A stretch of 53,999 bases of DNA, taken from the NCBI GenBank assembly GCA_003008705.1, contig PDUO01000123.1, forward strand, positions 4,758 to 58,756, written 5' to 3'. The notes below the pieces were generated by a model. It saw only the letters and a list, made by a program, of their open reading frames with translations. It made no database searches and was not told the origin of the DNA. Below are positions 1 through 9,772 of the stretch, piece by piece. Position 1 is the stretch's first letter, and each line of letters starts with the position of its first letter. This DNA is from Pezicula radicicola (taxonomy: Eukaryota; Ascomycota; Leotiomycetes; Helotiales; Dermateaceae). The position numbers and the translations under genes are program-made.

Positions 1-1007
1 ATTATATAATTTAATTTATTTAAATCTATTTATATACTATATAATAGAGTTACTTATTAGATAATAATAAAATAATAAACTATTATTATCTCTAATACTA
101 AAACTAAATTACTAGTAGTATTATTTACTATTAAGCTTTTATTATAAATAGTTTAATTTTTTAAAACTATTAATTTTAATCTTATTATTAAATCTATTAT
201 TTATATTAATAATATCTAAACTATAAACCTACTTTATAAAAATACTTTATAATTTTAAATTAAATTAAAGTATATAAATATCTATTAGTACTAGTTATAA
301 TAAAAGGTTTAATAAGATTAAATTTATATTAAATAAGTATCTAATATTAATATAATAGTAAATAGATTAATTAAAGAATTATTATATTAAAAGTATAAAA
401 TATTTATTTAATAACTTAGTTTAATTAATATATTTAATTAAATTAAGTCTAATTAATAGATACTTAGAGTACTATTTAAAGAGTCTTTTTCTTCTTTTAC
501 TTTTTTTTTCTTTTCTTTTTTTATTCTATAGTAAAGTCTATTATAGTTATAACTTATTCTAATAATAGTATATCTTACTTTTAAATTTAATTATTATTAT
601 TATTATTAAAATATACTAAGTCTAAATATATAACTTTTATACTAATTTATATTTTAAATTTAATACTAATAACTTATAAAATAATTTAGATTTAATCTTT
701 TATTTAATTAAATCTAAAGAGGTATATTACTAAATATAATAATATTACTACTTATTTAAAAACTATAAATATAGTTTATATTTAGTTTATATTATAGATA
801 AGTTAATAGTATTAGTTAGATAGTTAATTTCTAAGTATTTTATATATAAGAAGACTATTTCTCTAATACTATATAAGTTGTTTTAGTATTAGTAATTACT
901 TACTCTTGTTTATATATATATACTCTTATTTTACTATCTATATAGAATCAAGCAACTATCTCTTGACTTCCGATCTATATATTCGTTAATATATTCTGCT
1001 ATTAGCA
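1..1007 (-). mobile_element. RIP-saturated LTR retroelement, 5' end (runs off left edge)
   Basis: The stretch 725-1007 matches the solo LTR at 15381-15662 (same order of short blocks, same outer ends), so it is read as an LTR; 1-724 is internal element sequence that continues beyond the window. The element reads leftward, with its LTR facing the window interior. Positions 1-878 contain no CA, TG or CG dinucleotide at all, which is the end state of CpA-to-TpA mutation on both strands. No open frame survives. The LTR tip carries the small palindrome TGCTATTAGCA (997-1007), and the match to the right-hand copy stops right after it. The family (copia or gypsy) cannot be told because the coding part is erased or outside. 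Confidence 0.85.
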
Positions 1008-2259
1008 ACAGGCTACACTGTTCAAGGGTATTCTCTGTCCGGGTTATCTCAGCCGTCTTACTCTGCAGTGTTACCCACCCATCCAGAGAATCCTGTACAT
1101 CCACGTCACGAAGAACTAAGCCGTGAGTACGGCAGCTAATCGATGTGTGACAGCTACATTTCTCTCCTTCGAGATAACCCCATGTCATTTTCTCGTTCTG
1201 ATTGGAAGTCTTGAGGCCATTGAAAGTGCACTAGCAGCGATATAATAATGCAATATTGACCGGGAAGTCGGCTTACGGCATACGCGCGGGAAGGCTTGAG
1301 CGAAGCTCTCTGATTCTGGGCTGTTATTCACCCGCCGTTCCGTATCGACTTTTGTCTAATCGGAACTCCTTGCCGAATGTGACAGATCTCTGCCCTCCTT
1401 GTTACTTTCTTCCCCACCAAGGAACGTCAATGACTTACATCACATTCACCCCATCTGGAAAAGGCCACAGCAGGGGCAGTAAAATAGATGCGGCTATTTC
1501 CGTCTAAGCGCAACTAACTAGTTATAGCTAAAAAGGTAACTTTCTAGTTAAGTGATTAGTTGATTACCCTGGATTTACATAGCCGCAGCTTAAACGGTAA
1601 TAGGGTTTATTTGGGCCTGTACGAAGTAGGACTTCGAAAAATAGCGGCGGGTCCCGATCGGCCTCACAATCCCGCAAATTAAAGGCATAGAGTGGCATCT
1701 GAAGAAAACATTGCGCCTATAGCTTCCCAGTTCTCTACAATCTAATACAACACTTAGTTTAGAGATCCAGCGACCCGCAACTTTGGCAAGCCCCGCCTCG
1801 GTATTATAAAGCCGCAATACAAACTTCTAGATAAATCGTAGACGCAATAGATATATACCTTACTTTTTAACTTTCGATATCTGTTTAAACTTACTAGATG
1901 TTTACCCCTTTACCTTAGTCAAGGTAGGAAACCGTTTTAGATAACTAAAGTAAGATATATAGTAAATTATTAGATTATATAAATAGAATATAAATAAATC
2001 CTTTTTTTTTATAAATAATAATTATAAATATATATAACTTTAACTAAAACTCTCTACTTTTACTAGACACTATAGAATTCTACTTATACGAGGTTTATAA
2101 AATTTCTAATTAGAGGGGGAGGAGTTGGGTGAGCGGGGCCCGAGGCCCTTATGTTATTACTAGCAGCCTTCGAAGTAGATAAAACTACATTTACTACCTT
2201 ACATCTCTTACAACTCCACTTTTACCAACTAGTTTCTCTTTCTAATACACCTTCCGACA
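1008..2259. other. No recognisable gene; AT-rich patch at the right
   Basis: From 1008 to about 1830 the base composition is normal, with short open stretches on both strands that show no family motif. From about 1830 to 2100 it becomes AT-rich with poly-T and TA runs, like an old mutated repeat. A GC-rich spot (2110-2150) sits just before the P450 relic and could be part of its promoter. I see no RNA gene or terminal repeat here. Confidence 0.4.
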
Positions 2260-3992
2260 TGATTTCTCTTTTCACACTTGGTACCTTTGCTGTGATCGTT
2301 ATAGTCTGGCGACTGTATCTTTTCACTACCTCTCGACAAGTACGAAAAGGTCTGAAGGAGCTTCCCGGCCCTAAAGGTGACATATCTAACAAATGCTCAA
2401 AAGTGTTCTTTTACTCACCAAGGTCCACCTACTGATTACTATATATCTATAACAGGCTACCCTATAATTGGTAATCTCCTGCAATTTCCAAAGGAGTATT
2501 CGTACCGCAAGTTGAAAGGGTGGGCCGACGAATATGGTCCAATATATAAACTCAACATCTTGGGCACTACACACGTCGTGATCTCAACGCAGAAGATCGC
2601 AGACGACTTGCTTTCCCTTAAGGGTGCCATCTACTCAGATAGACCCCATCTGACCATGTCATACGAATTGGTGTCACACGGTGGGAATTTTCCAGCAGCA
2701 CCAATGAACACATACTAGCGAAACGCTCGAAAGTTCGCGCAGACAATGTTATCACCCTCTGCCATCAAGACAGGGCAATCCAGACAAGCTATTGAGGCTC
2801 CACGACTGGTTTGTGACCTTCTTCAAGAGCCTGAGAACTATGACTTCTTGTTTGAGCGCTACTCCACCGTACTCTCTCTACATCAAATATATGGAAAATC
2901 CCTTCCCCAGGTCCTGCAGAGAAATTCCAGGTCGATACTATCATGGACATCGTGCACGCGACTGAGGCGATCGCTGCTCCGGGTGCTAGCCTCGTTGATT
3001 TCATTCCGGCTCTCAAATACTTACCGGAGTGGCTAGCCCGCTTCAAAGTTCGAGCGAAAGAGATTTTCAATCACGAATTTTCATACTTTTCGAGCCTAGT
3101 AGTCGATGCTCGAAAAGGCTATGAGAAGGGTGAGCCTCAGAACCCGAAATGCTTTGCACACGCATATTTTGACCAGGAAAGTAAGTGGGGCCTATCAGAC
3201 TTCCAATTCACATACACTCTAGGTTTTATATTCGGAGGCGGAGCCGGCACCACCTCATCTACAATGCAGTCATATTGTCTGGCTATGTGCCATTATCCTC
3301 ATTGGCAATCACAGCTGCAGAGGGAGTTGGACGAAGTAGTCGGCGCTTCTAGGATACCCACGTTTGAAGACATGCCTAATCTTCCCACTGTTCGCGCCGT
3401 CATAAAAGAGGTCCTTCGCTGGAGACCTGTTGTACCCGGAGGTCCGTTTCTCATATTATCCGCTCATTCATCTCACTACTCAGCTCACTCAGATTGGATG
3501 CTAACAGGGGGATCAGGGGTTCCTCATCAAGTTATGGAAGATGACAATTATAAGGGATATTATATCCCTAAGGGTTCAGTTATTCACGCAAATCAATTTG
3601 CAATGGTTCGAGAGGAGGCTGTATACCCCGACCCAGAGACTTTCAATCCTGATCGATGGCTCAATCCAAAATATCCAAGCTTTCGAGAACCCCTTACTCA
3701 ATACCCTAATCTAAATCGATACCTTACCTTCGGATTTGGCAGGAGAATCTGCCCAGGTCAAGAGTCAGCGGAACGCTCGCTTTTTATTCAGGTATCAAAT
3801 CTTGCTTGGGCTTGTAATATTGAGTTGAAGAAAGATAAGAACGGGATGCCTATACCGGTTCCTTGGTATGATTACAATCCTGGTATCAATACTGCTCCAA
3901 AGAAATTCCACTTTAATATAATACCTCGGGATAAAGATCGGGTTCGACTAATACAAGAAAACTACAAAGAGGGGCAAGTTAATTCTTTCTAG
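2260..3992 (+). pseudogene. Cytochrome P450 monooxygenase pseudogene (CYP, O-methylsterigmatocystin oxidoreductase-like type)
   Basis: The start at 2260 gives a hydrophobic N-terminal anchor, then the proline hinge LPGPKG...YPIIGN, split by an intron at about 2377-2455. The I-helix region (GAGTTSS), the ExxR motif (KEVLRWRP) and the heme-cysteine loop (FGFGRRICPG) follow in order. A second intron is likely at 3442-3516, since removing it gives PGGVPHQ, the usual P450 wording. Two lesions are seen: a TAG at 2716-2718 where the family has Trp (TGG to TAG), and a one-base loss in the C-run near 2905-2908 that shifts frame before the motif EKFQVDTIMD. Both heme and ExxR motifs are intact, so decay is recent. 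It is the first gene of a relic oxidative cluster with the next three. The substrate is unknown. Confidence 0.9.
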
Positions 3993-4137
3993 AACTATGC
4001 TTCTTAGAAGGAGGAGGTACGACGGAAAAGAAGATTGTTTCCTAGGGGGAATTGTTGCTAGGACTTTCTTGGCGTAAAACTTGGTGTACAATCTTGACAG
4101 CCGTTTTCCCCTATTTAGGACAAATAGTCGAGACCAT

Positions 4138-6006
4138 TTCATACAGAAACACAAGCAATCTTGCCTCAGGCAAAGACTACAAGGCTATTTCAGGCCATAG
4201 CATACAGAAATACAAGAAATCTTGCCTCAGGCAATACTGCCTTGGGCTCTGAAATCGAATTACTAGAAAGAATGCTTGTGCCTGAGTCCTGGGAGCTTAC
4301 AATCTTCGAGAAGAACGACAAGATTAAGGGCACGTGGCTCAAGAACACTTATCCAGGAGTCTCCTGCGATATTCCCAGTTATATCTACGTTTACTTTTAC
4401 AACGCTATTTCGAGGGATTTTGCTGACCGATACAATTTTGTTACAAATGGGTCAAGTTCCGGACAAAAGTTACTAGTACTTGATAGGATCAAGACAAACG
4501 TATCTGGCACATCGCTCTAGAAAATCAACAGACAGGGGGGCAATAGGAAGACTCGGCTTATTGCTTTGTTAGCGGTACTGGGAAGTGCGACCCGTAAATT
4601 TAGACCCTCCTAAGCTAAAGGGTTACGAATAGGGATTCTCAATAACTGGAAGTGGCTAGATGTGCCAGGACTACACGATTTCAATGGTCCGTTAATGCAT
4701 TCCGCGAAATAGAATCATTCTATTGATTTTGCAGACAAAATAGTAGGTGTTATAGGAACAGGCTCCACAAGTATTCAGATCGTGCCACAGCTACAAAAAA
4801 GTCTACAAAAATGGTCAAAGTATTCATGCGAAGTCCTACTTGGATTAGTCCGCTATTTGGGAAAGGTGCCCTTATCGAGCCAACTCGACCAGGATGTCAA
4901 TAAAAGTCCTACGGTCTATCAGCATCAATTCACTCAAGACGAAAGGCAAATATTTAAGGACGACCCGAAGTATCATCTCATGTTTAGAAAAATTATCGAA
5001 GCCGAGATAAACAGCCTTTTTGGTACGTATAAGTAGAATCCCGATCTCAACAACAACTTTAGAAAGATAATCACGGACGAAATGCACCGTCGTTTGGGCC
5101 CTGGTCACGAGAAGCTAAAGGATTTCATAATACCTAAATTGTCACTAGGTTGTAGGCGCATCTCTCCAGGCGATGGATACCTTGAAGCACTTATACAACT
5201 AAATTTGTCGAATGTGTTTTTAGTAAGCTAGAGAAAGTCACACCACACCAGAGGGAATCGTAACTGTAGAAGGCAACAATAGGGAACACGATCTAGATAT
5301 TATCGTTTATGCTACAGAATTCCAGCCAGCATTTAAACCACCGTTCTCAGTAATTAACGCAGAGGGAAAATCTATACATGAGGACTAGGGTGAGAGCGCA
5401 AACATGTATTTTGGGCATCTCGGCTCTGAGGTCTAAACTATACTTATATCTGTCTCGAAGTCTTATTAACGGTTCCTCTAGATTTCCTAACTTCTATACA
5501 ATGGTCGGATCAGGAGCGACATGGTCAAACGGTACCTTACTTCCTAGCATCGAAACTTCAGTAGAGTATACAATCAAGATGATCAAGAAGATGCAGCATG
5601 AGCTTATCAAATGCATGTACGTCAAGTAGGGTTAGTTAGGGTTAGGCTCTTAACGAAATATATATACATTTTTAACGGCTATTACAAGAGTACTACCTGG
5701 CAAGAAAATTGTCGGAGTTGGTTCAAGGATGACAAGATCAAGAACCGAATGTATGTATGGCCTAGATTGGTAAGTCACTATTATACACTCGAATCTGGAT
5801 CTAGTTTTGCTAAATTAAATTCCTAGACAACCCATTTCATTAAGTCCTTGAAAGAGCCTCGGATGGAGGACTATAACATATAATATAGGTACAAGAATAG
5901 GTATGCGTATCTGGGCAATGGAGATGTCAAAGCAACGGCGGGTCGGGATGTGGAAGGACTCGCACCACATATAAGGTCGTCCGGCTGCGAATGGTTTGTC
6001 GAATAG
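4138..6006 (+). pseudogene. Baeyer-Villiger / flavin monooxygenase pseudogene, heavily broken
   Basis: Family pieces lie in order over three frames: FEK followed by GTWLKNTYPGVSCDIPS (FAD domain), GVIGTGSTSIQIVPQ (NADPH Rossmann motif, near 4750-4790), FMRSPTWISP, GCRRISPGDGYLEAL, IIVYATEFQPAF, WSNGTLLPSIETSVEY, TTWQENCRSWFKD, and a tail near RYAYLGNGDVKA. The protein would catalyse NADPH- and O2-dependent oxygenation of a ketone or similar carbonyl. The first GxGxxG is not visible; the N-terminus is replaced by a 61-bp imperfect tandem duplication. Many stops and frame changes occur, for example TAG at 4710-4712 and 5034-5036. It converges on the acyl-CoA dehydrogenase relic. It is more decayed than the P450, though they probably formed one pathway. 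Confidence 0.88.
4140..4234 (+). repeat. 61-bp imperfect tandem duplication in BVMO relic
   Basis: The 34-bp block at 4140-4173 (catacagaaacacaagcaat and on) recurs at 4201-4234 with a few changes, giving a period of 61 bp. It sits where the BVMO N-terminal FAD-binding code should be. Confidence 0.8.
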
Positions 6007-6165
6007 GGTTTCAAACGATATTGACCTATCCTCAGCGAAGAAATTTCATAATGTAGCGCATGCTTGCTCAGCGCTCAGGTTGCTGGAGCTGTTGAGCAGA
6101 AGACATCCAGAGTCAAAGCATTGCTTGTGATACCCATGTACACTGACCACTGATATGTGAAACTC

Positions 6166-7096
6166 TCACAACCTAGATTCTTCACTTTTTCGACCTGTCG
6201 TCTTATACGTAAATAGATAATACCGAGTAGCACCACAGCTCGAACTAGCTTGTCGAATACAATTCTCATGCGTGAATATCTGTGCAATAGCGAGACCGTG
6301 ATCAAGTGGGGCTAGCACTGCTGTCGCTGGCACGCGAACATCCTGTAAGAAAATCATAGTATAATCCATGGGCATATTCAGTGTCTATTGGTACGAGTTA
6401 ACCACACCATTAGATGTCATTGGCACTAGAAAGGCTGTGATACCATGTGCTGAGCCTGCGCTTCCCAAGGTGCGCGAAAAAGCTAAACAATGTGTTGCAT
6501 GGTGGGCGCCTGTTTGCCATTTCTTGTTCACATTGATCGCATAGCCAGGTTGTCCATCCTCCAAGGTTATCGGAACTACGGTGGTATCGATATGGGTTGC
6601 ATCTGAACCATGATCGATTTCTGTTAAGCCAAATGTTGCCTGGAATTCACCTTTAGTTGCTAGGGTAATAAACTTTGACCATTGTCCCTCTGTACTGTAG
6701 TGATGTAGCATGATGATCATAGGGTCGTTGGCAACAACGCTGTGCTCACTCTGTAGATCATTTGCTAGACCGAGTGCTCCTCCATGGTTTGCTATCAAAT
6801 GGGATCTAATTGCACACATGTATAGATTCTGTTAAGGATGGCCTTGGTCTCTTATATTTTTGGGGAAATACAAAGCGATAAAAACCACCTCATCTGCCAA
6901 ATTGCATGCCCTTTGCATCAAAGCTTCCCACTCCTAGGTAGGCAGTCCTTCGTTCGCCTAGTCAGTGCGAGAATTCTCTTTCTGGTGGTTAAAGAATTGC
7001 TTGTTCTCCCGCTGCAACGGGAATGATCGTTTCATTAATAAACGCATTAAGGCGCTGGAGATACCGCTGCAATTCAGCTGACAATCTGAAATTCAT
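6166..7096 (-). pseudogene. Acyl-CoA dehydrogenase-like pseudogene, 3' truncated
   Basis: Reading leftward from an ATG at 7096-7094, the start MNFRLSAELQRYLQRL matches the N-terminal helix of a fungal acyl-CoA dehydrogenase family; the region just after it is lost or scrambled. The core at 6819-6385 holds LANDLQSEHSVV, then FGLTEIDHGSDATHID (flavin-site region) and KKWQTGAHHATHCLAFSRT. A third piece, MDYTMIFLQDVRVPATAVL to IRQASSSCGAT, is in another frame. Homology fades at about 6220, so the C-terminal helical domain is missing. Members use FAD to form an alpha,beta double bond in acyl-CoA or related thioesters. It faces away from the SDR relic across about 390 bp, suggesting they once shared control. 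Confidence 0.85.
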
Positions 7097-7485
7097 AATA
7101 AATACACTCTCTTTGATGTCTTGCAAGTTTGAACCCAAGTGAAGGAAACATCGATCTCTTGTTTTCAGGAATTCCGCCCAGCACATGCATGATCATAGAC
7201 AGTATGAATGAATGAACCACGGCACATCGCAGAATGCTGACAAGCGAAAGCAGTCAAGGGCTGCGGTGCGCTGGGAGTCCCTCGCCAGACGGCTACGACG
7301 TCGAATTTTACGACTCTCCTTCCAAAAGGCTAGTGCGCTCTGCCTCGGTGAGACAGTACATATCATCATCGATGATTGTATTTGGAAGTTACTAACGTCG
7401 TCCAGGTTCCCGGCTCCTAAATCGTGGTTACACATGAATGGAATTCGAATCAGACTCTCTCGAAATCAAATGAGTGTGTAACAAC
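7097..7485. promoter_or_regulatory. Divergent intergenic region, ACAD / SDR relics
   Basis: This 389-bp stretch lies between the two start codons of divergent relic genes and should have held both promoters. No clear TATA box or known binding site is seen. Short open frames here show no family motif. Confidence 0.35.
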
Positions 7486-7970
7486 ATGGCAGATGGAGGA
7501 CCAGAGGTGGAGCCTGAGAACTTTAAGAATATATTCAGGCTAGATGAAAAAGTAGCAGTTGTGACGGGAGGGTCTCGCGAATTAGGTCTCTATATAGCGT
7601 CTGGGTCAGTAATCATGAAGCCTTCCTGAACACCGCCAGCTACTGATGGATATAACCAGGCTACTGCAAGCTAGATGCTCGAAGGGTTTTATAACTTTCA
7701 GAAAGGCGCAGGCCTGTTGGGATGCTGTTGGGATGCCGTCGACGCTCTTAGCAAGGTCGAAAACAAGCAAACAGACGCTCAGGCTATTGCGATTCCTGCA
7801 GACCTTGCAGATTATTCCGAGATCAAACGCCTCGTAGCAGAAGTTTCTAAGTACACGAGCCATGTGTACATCCTGTGTGCCAACGCGGGCGCCTCATGGA
7901 GAGCTTCGTTTGAAGAGCAGCCAGAGCCCATCTTCACCAAAATCCTAAACTTGAACGCAAGCGCGTCTGG
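7486..7970 (+). pseudogene. Short-chain dehydrogenase/reductase pseudogene, 3' truncated
   Basis: The ATG at 7486 opens a classical SDR: FRLDEKVAVVTGGSRELGLYIASG is the cofactor motif TGxxxGxG with the second Gly changed to Glu (SRELG for SRGLG). An intron follows from about 7605, ending at the AG before CTACTG. Next come the ADLADYSEI strand and CANAGAS (the NAG motif). An 11-bp duplication at 7715-7736 shifts the frame. Similarity stops near NLNASA (about 7965), so the catalytic Tyr-x-x-x-Lys region is gone. The enzyme would have reduced or oxidised a hydroxyl/keto group with NAD(P). It is the last member of the relic cluster; beyond it an intact minus-strand gene ends at 8039. Confidence 0.87.
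7715..7736 (+). repeat. Perfect 11-bp tandem duplication causing frameshift
   Basis: The unit tgttgggatgc occurs twice head to tail (7715-7725, 7726-7736). Removing one copy rejoins the frame coding RKAQAC to the frame coding DALSKVENKQ, so the duplication is the inactivating event here. Confidence 0.85.
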
Positions 7971-8038
7971 AATCGGTGTTGAGAGTTCGGGCGAGAACGG
8001 AACCCCATATACAAATATTCTCTTACTATTCTATATTA

Positions 8039-9290
8039 TTAAAGAAAGCCATCGCCCGACTCTAGTATCTTCGCCCTCTTTGTGTCCTTGCAATTACCTT
8101 CTATTACATCATTATCACCCCTCCTCTTCTTCTCTAATACTGTATCGTTACGCAAATGAGGATACTCCCAGCCCCCTCTTGATGCAGCTAGCACAGCGCG
8201 GTAGAATTGCGTCGGAGGTTTAGCGACATGTATAGGGATTATTTGGGTATAGATCTGCAATTGGGCATCACTAAACTCGTATGGACATTCGAATTTGCGC
8301 AGGTACGTATCAGAGATCGAAGCCGTGTACTGGATCAAGTGGCTAATCGGAGATGGTGCCCGTTTCTTCTTCTTTTGAGAAGACGCCGGATCCTTGCCCG
8401 TTTGTGTCTTCGCGCCGCAAGCAGGTTTTGTGAAGAGGTGAGACGGCACAAAAAGGATGACCTAGATATGTTAGTCTGCGTCTTTTTATTCCACCCCAGA
8501 CAAGGCGAAGAGGGGAAGTAGAAGCAGACATACCGTGTATGAGTTGTCGCGCAACGACTCCATCCGCCCCTCTTGCTGGAGCGCACTCTTGCATCTTTGC
8601 GCCAATCCAATCAAGATAGCAACATAGAATGGATTGATAGGGCCTTCTCCAGACCAGCCCCCATGTCCATCTAGCCAAGCATATGTTTTCGAAGATAGCT
8701 CGCGTTGCTTTGCCAACCAGCTTACGTCAAGGTATGCCCATCTCGCTCTCGACCTTAGATTTGGGTCCCAGGCAACAAGTGGGAGGGGAAGATGGGCTAC
8801 AGCTTTGCCCCCGTAGAATAGACCAAGGTCTCCAGATTCGCTATTGTTACACATCAGCTAGGAGTCGAAAGGAAAGAAAGGAAAGGAAGGGAAGGGATAA
8901 GGGAAGGGGAGGGAGAGAAAGACGACGGTACCCGTTGCTAACGTGCTCCTCGGAGGAAAAGAAGATGGCCATTTGTCGCATAATCTTCCGCAGGATAAGA
9001 TCCTTGCGTGCCAGCAAAGTATGAATCTTTAGGTCGAATAATTTGCCTATAACATCATCCCAGATCGGCGAAGAAGCAGGCAACGGCAGCTTGGCTACGG
9101 AGAGAGGAAGAGCTGGTCGTGTCGTAGTAGTTGCTTGGGTGACATGGCAGCGCAAGAGACGGACATGCTCAGCAGTCCATTGGAGTGGAGGCGTATACAA
9201 TCGAGTGTGGGCATTTGCCACGATAATGCTACGAAGAGAGCCTGCGGCGGGGGGTAGTGAGGATGCAGGTCGATTGTCATCCCTGGCCAT
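8039..9290 (-). CDS. Hypothetical protein, three exons, apparently intact
   Basis: I do not recognise the family. Three exons join in frame on the minus strand: 9290-8932, 8840-8534 and 8461-8039, giving about 362 residues. The start is the ATG at 9290-9288, since the two codons before it are only GTG ATA. The introns are 8931-8841 (GT...AATAG, with a long pyrimidine tract) and 8533-8462 (GTATGT...CTAG). No stop or frameshift is found, in sharp contrast to the neighbours. Visible parts: a Pro/Ala-rich N-terminus; a middle block with WLDGHGGWSGEGPINPFYVA followed by a hydrophobic helix; a strand SYTVILFVPS; a Lys-rich linker (QKKKKRAP); and a C-terminal block ending in charged residues. There is no signal peptide or clear membrane span. 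It diverges from the gene at 9773, which is also intact, so the two may be a functional pair. Confidence 0.72.
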
Positions 9291-9772
9291 TATCACGAAG
9301 CAGCGGAAGCAGCAGCATACTATGAGTTGCGTACTGGGTGCTGTTGATGGTGGTGATGGTGGTGATGATGTGCATGTTTGGTGCTGAACAACTTCACGAC
9401 ACGCGAGAGGAGAGGGTTTGGGAGGGGCATCGGCCCGATCATTGTTCCGATATCAGCCACAATCGATGAGATGAATGGAAAGAAAGAAATTCGAATTCAA
9501 TTATATCAACCATAGAAACGAGGTTGATGAAGTCAATTGCATCAACCTCAAAGATGCATGTAAACGAGTTTGATGAATTCAATTGCATCAACCTCCAAGG
9601 GCGACGGCGTTACCAACGCCTCGCTTTGCCGAAACACTTAGAGCAACCTCCCGAGAGCAAACAAACAACAGCCTTAACCAATAGCTAGTCGATATATTTA
9701 TTAGAGGGAGAACCTTCTGAGATTCTCTAAGTCTCCTTTGACTTCCCCCCCTCCCTCCATCTTTCCCCCACC
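9291..9772. promoter_or_regulatory. Shared divergent promoter region of the intact gene pair
   Basis: These 482 bp separate the start codons of two opposed, apparently intact genes. They hold a two-copy hairpin repeat (9516-9596) and a pyrimidine-rich CT stretch (9738-9770) just before the right-hand ATG, a common core-promoter feature in filamentous fungi. The right start has a good context (caccATG). No named operator is recognised. Confidence 0.5.
9516..9596. repeat. Two-copy 35-bp direct repeat, each with a hairpin
   Basis: Copies at 9516-9550 and 9562-9596 (46-bp period) share aaacgag-ttgatga--tcaattgcatcaacctc with few differences. In copy 1 the arms gaggttgatg and catcaacctc are perfect inverted complements; in copy 2 one arm has a single change. 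A partial third arm (atcaacc) precedes at about 9504. Dimeric palindromes of this kind could bind a dimeric regulator of the flanking divergent genes. Confidence 0.75.

Noticed and set aside
5627..5646. Telomere-like tagggttagttagggttagg
   Set aside because: Only two TTAGGG-like units with an irregular spacer inside the BVMO relic; too short to claim a telomeric scar.
8883..9024. Arg/Lys/Glu-rich plus frame (KERKERKGRDKGRGG)
   Set aside because: It is the complement of the pyrimidine tract in intron 1 of the minus-strand gene, not a coding repeat.
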